Source: Chryseobacterium paridis | Lineage (GTDB): Bacteria; Bacteroidota; Bacteroidia; Flavobacteriales; Weeksellaceae | Direction of reading: 5' to 3' | Assembly: GCF_016595215.1 (NCBI RefSeq) | Contig: NZ_JAENHK010000010.1 | Span: forward strand, 1,019,136 to 1,083,135 | DNA: 64,000 nucleotides | Part shown: positions 61,095-64,000 of the stretch, piece after piece | Numbering within the stretch: the stretch's first letter is position 1 | Layout: the number at the start of each line of letters is the position of its first letter | The notes under the pieces: model-generated | Databases searched by the model: none | What the model was told of the DNA's origin: nothing | What the model saw: only the letters and a program-made list of their open reading frames with translations | Made by a program: the position numbers and the translations under genes

Positions 61095-63299
61095 TTAATT
61101 AGCAACGTCGCTAATGAATTTTATCCTTAACATTCTAACTTCTTCATCAGAAAGTTCATCTCCAAATTCATCCAGCAGCACTTTCATACTATCGCTTTCA
61201 GAATCATTCATGAATTCCATGAAGCCATCCACAATATCTTCATCAAAATTATCTTCGACATAATAGTCGATATTCAATTTTGTCCCCTGATATACAATAC
61301 TTTCCATTTCCTTTAACAATTCATTCATTGTTAAATTTTTGGCTCTTGCAATATCTTCAAGATCAATTTTTTTATCTGTACTCTGGATAATAAAAACTTT
61401 ATGACTTGATTTATTAGCAACCTGCTTTAAAACCATATCCTGAGTACGCTCAATATTGTTATCTGTAACGTAAGTCTTTATGAAATCGGCAAACTCTTTA
61501 CCATATTTTTTGGCCTTCCCTTCACCTACCCCATAGATTTTGGCAATTTCCTCTACACTAATTGGATACTGAACCGTCATATCTTCCAAACTTGGATCCA
61601 TGAACACTGTGTAAGGAGGAATTTCGTATTTCTTAGCTACTTTTTTTCTTAATTCTTTTAGCAGACTGAATAAATTCTGATCCAAGCCGCCTCCTGACTG
61701 CATTTGAACCTGATCGCTTTCAGCTTTTGCCTGTGTCAAATCAAATTCACGGTCTTCAGCAATTAAAAAGACATGGTCTAAATCATGATCTAAAACCTGA
61801 AGCCCTTTTTCAGAAATTTTCAAAACACCGTAGGTTTCAATATCTTTTTGTAAAAAATTCTGAACGGTAGCCTGTCTTAAAATTGTTTTCCAGTAATTAT
61901 CCTTTTTCTCTTTTCCGAAGCCAAAATAAGAAGTTTGTTCCAGTTTATAAGACTTGGTTACAGCACTTTCTTTTCCGGCAATAACAGAAATCAAATCCTT
62001 AGCTTTAAACTTCTCTCCTGTTTCTCGGATTAATTCCAAAACTTTTTTAAGATCCTTCGTAGCATCTTTTAATTTGGGAGGGTTGGAAACATTGTCACAC
62101 ATTTTAGCTCCTTCCCCTTTGATTGGATCAAAGATCTCACCAAAATAGTAAAGAATATATTGTCTCCTGCTCATTGAAGTTTCCGCATAGCCTACAACCT
62201 CATTTAAAAGCTGTAATCCAATTTCTCTTTCAGAAACAGGTTTTTGAGCAAGGAACTTTTCAAGTTTTTCAATATCCTTCGGATCATAAAATGCAAGACA
62301 GTGGCCTTCTCCTCCATCACGTCCTGCACGTCCGGTTTCCTGATAATAACTTTCCAAGGATTTAGGAAAATCATAATGGATAACAAAACGTACATCCGGC
62401 TTATCAATCCCCATACCAAATGCGATGGTAGCAACAATAACATCAGCATCTTCCATTAGGAATTTATCCTGATTGGCTACCCTCACCTTTTGATCTAAAC
62501 CAGCATGGTATGGTAATGCATTAATTCCGTTTACCTGCAACAGTTGGGCAAATTCCTCAACCTTTCTGCGGCTCAGACAATATATAATCCCTGATTTTCC
62601 TTTATGTTGATTGATAAACTTTACGATTTCCTTATCCACATTTACCTTAGGACGAACTTCATAATACAAATTGGCACGATTGAAGCTTTCCTTGAATACT
62701 AACGCATTGGTCATTCCCAGTGTTTTCTGTATATCATCCTGAACTTTAGGAGTGGCCGTGGCCGTAAGTGCGATCACAGGAACATCTGCGATTTTGTCGA
62801 TAATCATTTTTAAATTTCTGTATTCAGGTCTGAAGTCATGCCCCCATTCTGAAATACAGTGCGCTTCGTCAATAGCAAAGAAAGAAATTTTAACTTCCTT
62901 CAGGAAATCCAGATAATCTTCTTTAATTAATGATTCGGGAGCAACGTATAATAATTTTGTCTTACCGCTTTTAATATCATCAAAGACCTGCTTTGTCTGT
63001 GTCTTATTTAATGATGAATTTAAAACGTGGGCTACTCCATCATCAGATGAAAGGCCATTTACAGCGTCTACCTGATTCTTCATTAATGCTATCAAGGGAG
63101 AAACTACTATTGCCGTCCCTTCGGAAATGAGTGCCGGAAGTTGGTAACATAATGACTTACCTCCTCCTGTCGGCATCAAAACAAATATATCCTTCCCTTC
63201 TAACAGGTTTTCTATGATTTGTTCTTGTTGACCTTTAAAAGTAGAAAACCCGAAATACTTTTTCAATTCGCCTGATAAATTGGCTTTTTTTGCGCTCAT
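61095..63299 (-). CDS. recQ: ATP-dependent DNA helicase RecQ
   Basis: RecQ unwinds DNA 3'-5' in recombination and replication repair. The 734 residues show Walker A MPTGGGKSLCYQLP (42-55), DEAHCISEWGHDFRPEY (144-160), motif IV-VI with YHAGLD, ATIAFGMGIDKPDVRF and QETGRAGRDGG, an RQC winged-helix region and a C-terminal HRDC-like part. The zinc segment is unusual: it reads TSMSRRQYILYYFGE and later GAKMCDNVSNPPKLK, so the four Cys expected in RecQ are reduced to one. A 700+ residue length is usual for the Bacteroidota form. Divergent from the KpsF-like gene. Confidence 0.93.
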   Translation of the reverse strand: MSAKKANLSGELKKYFGFSTFKGQQEQIIENLLEGKDIFVLMPTGGGKSLCYQLPALISEGTAIVVSPLIALMKNQVDAVNGLSSDDGVAHVLNSSLNKTQTKQVFDDIKSGKTKLLYVAPESLIKEDYLDFLKEVKISFFAIDEAHCISEWGHDFRPEYRNLKMIIDKIADVPVIALTATATPKVQDDIQKTLGMTNALVFKESFNRANLYYEVRPKVNVDKEIVKFINQHKGKSGIIYCLSRRKVEEFAQLLQVNGINALPYHAGLDQKVRVANQDKFLMEDADVIVATIAFGMGIDKPDVRFVIHYDFPKSLESYYQETGRAGRDGGEGHCLAFYDPKDIEKLEKFLAQKPVSEREIGLQLLNEVVGYAETSMSRRQYILYYFGEIFDPIKGEGAKMCDNVSNPPKLKDATKDLKKVLELIRETGEKFKAKDLISVIAGKESAVTKSYKLEQTSYFGFGKEKKDNYWKTILRQATVQNFLQKDIETYGVLKISEKGLQVLDHDLDHVFLIAEDREFDLTQAKAESDQVQMQSGGGLDQNLFSLLKELRKKVAKKYEIPPYTVFMDPSLEDMTVQYPISVEEIAKIYGVGEGKAKKYGKEFADFIKTYVTDNNIERTQDMVLKQVANKSSHKVFIIQSTDKKIDLEDIARAKNLTMNELLKEMESIVYQGTKLNIDYYVEDNFDEDIVDGFMEFMNDSESDSMKVLLDEFGDELSDEEVRMLRIKFISDVAN

Positions 63300-63331
63300 C
63301 TAATTTTCTATTGCTAAATTTGCATCTAATC

Positions 63332-63339
63332 CAAAGTTA
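63332..63339 (-). promoter_or_regulatory. Candidate -7 box for recQ
   Basis: Minus-strand TAACTTTG matches TAnnTTTG exactly, 32 bases ahead of the ATG at 63299. No clear -33 TTG. Confidence 0.45.
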
Positions 63340-63460
63340 TAAAATTTTTGCTTATAATAAAAGCGAACGAATTTATAAAAAATAAAATTTATATTAAATA
63401 TTCTTTTTAAAGTATAAATTTATATCGGGAGAATTTTGTATACAAATTGTAAAGGTAAAA

Positions 63461-64000
63461 ATGGAAAGAGCTAACATCATTTCAATAGCAAAAAGCACAT
63501 TAGAAATAGAAATTTCAGAACTTGAAAAATTAAAGAACAGAATAGACGATGAATTTGCAAAGGCCGTAGAGGTTATCCACTCAGCAAAAGGAAAATTAAT
63601 CATTGTCGGAATTGGAAAATCTGCCCATGTTGGCAATAAGATCGTAGCTACCCTCAACTCCACAGGAACACCTTCACAATTTCTTCATGCTTCAGAAGCC
63701 ATTCACGGGGATCTGGGTGTGATTCAAAAACAAGATGTGGTACTATGCATTTCAAATTCCGGAAACTCCCCTGAAATTGCTAATCTTGTTCCATTTTTAA
63801 AAGATTATTCTTCAGCACTGATCGGGATGACAGGCAATAAGAAAAGTAAACTGGCGGAATTTTCTGAAATTATTCTGGATACTCATGTTGATCTTGAAGC
63901 TTGTCCTAATAAATTAGCCCCTACCAGTTCTACGACCATACAGATGGCTCTGGGAGATGCCTTAGCAATCTGTTTAATGGAGCTTAATAATTTCAGAGAA
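63461..64000 (+). CDS. kdsD: KpsF/GutQ-type arabinose-5-phosphate isomerase, N-terminal part
   Basis: The enzyme makes D-arabinose-5-phosphate, a precursor of KDO in LPS. The frame starts at ATG 63461 (MERANIISIAKSTLEIEI) and runs off the window after 180 residues. A SIS domain is visible: GKLIIVGIGKSAHVGNKIVATLNSTGTPS, then HASEAIHGDLGVI, ISNSGNSPEI and ACPNKLAPTSSTT. These fit KdsD/KpsF closely. The CBS domains expected in longer members would lie beyond the window. It is divergent from recQ with 160 bases between. Confidence 0.9.
   Translation, partial: MERANIISIAKSTLEIEISELEKLKNRIDDEFAKAVEVIHSAKGKLIIVGIGKSAHVGNKIVATLNSTGTPSQFLHASEAIHGDLGVIQKQDVVLCISNSGNSPEIANLVPFLKDYSSALIGMTGNKKSKLAEFSEIILDTHVDLEACPNKLAPTSSTTIQMALGDALAICLMELNNFRE

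Noticed and set aside
1..64000. tRNA, rRNA, insertion sequence, prophage or integrase genes
   Set aside because: I looked for tRNA-like cloverleaf segments, transposase and integrase motifs and terminal repeats of insertion sequences and saw none.

Overview
The window looks like a chromosome segment of a Chryseobacterium-like member of the Flavobacteriia (Bacteroidota). The sequence is AT-rich and compact. Many genes lack a Shine-Dalgarno sequence and have a TAnnTTTG -7 box. There is a gliding-type C-terminal sorting domain (type IX secretion), a Bacteroidota-style B12 riboswitch in front of metE, and a cphA/cphB/isoaspartyl-peptidase set of the kind I associate with this group. The taxonomic call is inference from gene content and style. 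I saw no rRNA, tRNA, insertion sequence or CRISPR array.

Layout. 1-1.5 kb: the start of an SRPBCC-like membrane protein and a secreted YD-repeat-like protein. 1.5-6.7 kb (minus): the glycogen operon glgB-glgA-small lipoprotein-glgC. 6.9-16.3 kb (plus): a co-directional run of a CBM48-esterase, an M17 aminopeptidase, an ATP-grasp ligase, an esterase, a second ATP-grasp ligase, a GCS2-type carboxylate-amine ligase, a class I glutamine amidotransferase, a third ATP-grasp-like protein and a small membrane protein. This looks like an amidoligase pathway for an unknown peptide-like metabolite. 16.4-21.1 kb: cyanophycin synthetase (minus), with divergent cyanophycinase and isoaspartyl peptidase. Together with the glycogen genes this makes a carbon and nitrogen reserve island.

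21-36.7 kb is mostly housekeeping and accessory single genes: methyltransferase, acetyltransferase, ketopantoate-reductase-like enzyme, hisS, MgtC-like protein, HRDC protein, short SSB, ureohydrolase, HPP protein, TIGR01777 epimerase-like protein, a short UvrA paralogue, two Crp/Fnr regulators, NudK-like Nudix hydrolase and an Lrp regulator. 36.8-39.8 kb: cobalamin riboswitch, an inserted-looking inverted-repeat element, then metE. 39.9-41.8 kb: a two-gene SLATT plus CD-NTase unit, predicted to be a CBASS-type antiphage system, followed by a convergent XRE regulator.

42.5-43.8 kb: a J-domain/KTSC protein and a 750-base intergenic region holding four copies of a palindromic repeat, one inverted. 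43.8-50.1 kb (minus): TetR regulator, TolC-like protein, adaptor and RND pump, with paired palindromes in front of the regulator. 50.2-54.2 kb: a 1304-residue surface protein with a type B sorting domain. 54.2-64 kb: CvfB-like S1 protein, small secreted proteins, lpdA, a cupin, a GT4 glycosyltransferase, recQ and the start of a KpsF/GutQ-type sugar-phosphate isomerase cut by the window end.

The likeliest under-described system is the four-ligase cluster at 9.6-15.8 kb. Next are the SLATT/CD-NTase pair and the structured repeats at 43 kb and in the metE leader.
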